Of a DNA stretch of 64,000 nucleotides, positions 63,330 to 64,000 are shown piece by piece. The stretch's first letter is position 1. Every line of letters starts with the position of its first letter. The stretch is from contig JADLSH010000204.1 in the NCBI GenBank assembly GCA_016169945.1, positions 248,001-312,000 on the forward strand. Direction: 5' to 3'. Position numbers and translations under genes: made by a program. The notes under the pieces were generated by a model. It was not told the origin of the DNA. It saw only the letters and a program-made list of their open reading frames with translations, and ran no database searches. Source of the DNA: Trachythela sp. YZ-2020. Taxonomy: Eukaryota > Cnidaria > Anthozoa > Malacalcyonacea > Clavulariidae.

Positions 63330-63760
63330 CACGTCTATTACTTTGCCTACAGCGAGCTTAGCATTGTCTGTAGCGAATCTCTTGGCGATAACTGTGGATA
63401 GATATATATTTATAAATTCACCCCTGAAATACCCAATGATAATGACATGGCCACGAACTTATCTTACGTTGGTCGTCGTTTGGCTTTTTGGTATTATAAA
63501 TGGAAGCTTTCTCGTTTTATACACCAAAGCGAGAGAACGACGACTGTACTGTACTGTGATGTCGACATGATAGTAGGAATAGTGGTCTCTGTTTTTTGTT
63601 TCTTCATTCCAACTACCGCAACATTGGTCTTTAATTTGAAAATTCTCAAAGTGTGTCGAAACCAATGACGCAGGATTGCCATGCATTCAGCTCCTGATTC
63701 AAACACGTCTGAGTTGAGGACATCGCGTCCAAATCTAATAAATATTTTTATGACTGTATG
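63330..63760 (+). pseudogene. class A GPCR fragment (TM3 to intracellular loop 3), frameshifted
   Basis: The first frame gives LALSVANLLAITVDRYIFIN and PLKYPMIMTWPRTYLTLVVV: TM3 end, DRY and the start of TM4, strongly resembling residues 143-185 of the receptor at 52617. It stops at 63568-63570. The next frame continues IVGIVVSVFCFFIPTTATLV and FNLKILKVCRNQ (TM5), then a stop and RRIAMHSAPDSN. TM1-2 and TM6-7 are missing. It has a true DRY where the intact receptor has DRF. Confidence 0.82.
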
Positions 63761-64000
63761 ATTGATTCCATGAATTTTGCAAGATAATGCAGAAATACAA
63801 CGCTTTTCAATGTCTGTGAAGCGAAAATTGTTATTGTCTTAAATGAACGAACTATTAAAACAACAAACTAACATCTCGTGCAGATCTTCGTTGCCGTTCT
63901 TCGTTGTTGAGATATTTCAGTTTCTTTGATATGCAAATTATCCAAATTAAACACTTTGATATCACACCTGTATAATGAGTTAACAAGGAATGTTCTGTAT
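63761..64000. other. window end, nothing recognised
   Basis: AT-rich sequence with no exon or repeat arm visible; the window ends here. Confidence 0.4.

Overview
The window looks like a piece of an invertebrate animal nuclear genome. It is AT-rich, with phase-0 collagen micro-exons, GT-AG introns, an intronless class A GPCR, several LINE lineages, a tRNA-derived SINE and many MITEs. An anthozoan-type cnidarian is my best guess. That placement is inference from gene and repeat style; nothing here fixes the species.

Host genes. Two paralogous plus-strand genes sit head to tail. Gene A (exons at 1261-12211; its first exon is probably left of the window) and gene B (exons at 16272-48411) both encode a short secreted collagen whose C-terminus is a discoidin/F5-8 type C-like domain split over two exons. 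Every intron is phase 0 except at one disturbed site in A. The collagen exons follow the 27/36/45/54-bp pattern of Gly-X-Y genes. B reads through as a 301-residue protein: signal peptide, about 115 residues of collagen, then the globular domain. In A a CAT microsatellite has grown out of one collagen exon and no splice donor is visible there. Downstream, 49.1-55.0 kb is a tandem duplication carrying one intact intronless rhodopsin-type GPCR (52617-53774) and one copy with the receptor body deleted. A related frameshifted GPCR fragment lies at 63.3-63.76 kb.

Mobile DNA. Most of the window is transposons, chiefly in gene B introns. They include a near full-length LINE with two ORFs (4.45-9.01 kb), two 5'-truncated LINEs (16.65-18.11 and 26.79-29.0 kb, minus strand), decayed LINEs (29.6-31.1, 49.8-50.45, 52.06-52.58 kb), and a LINE (56.07-62.06 kb) split by a 3.1-kb TTAA element. 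That element has 151-bp inverted termini and carries THAP, CXC-type and P2X7-tail-like coding fragments. A 3.5-kb Mutator-like element (34500-38015) has 0.75/0.88-kb inverted termini, a 10-bp target duplication and a SWIM-type zinc-finger remnant. A nested stack occupies 38.4-43.0 kb, with hAT-type elements bearing exact 8-bp duplications. Several smaller MITEs (hAT, PIF/Harbinger-like, TTAA-type) have visible ends.

Tandem repeats include a (CAT)n tract in gene A, a 2.2-kb tract that is almost only G and T (7-bp then 8-bp units, 31.1-33.3 kb), and a 32-bp minisatellite of about 23 copies in a gene B intron (44 kb). No CRISPR, rRNA or functional tRNA gene was seen.
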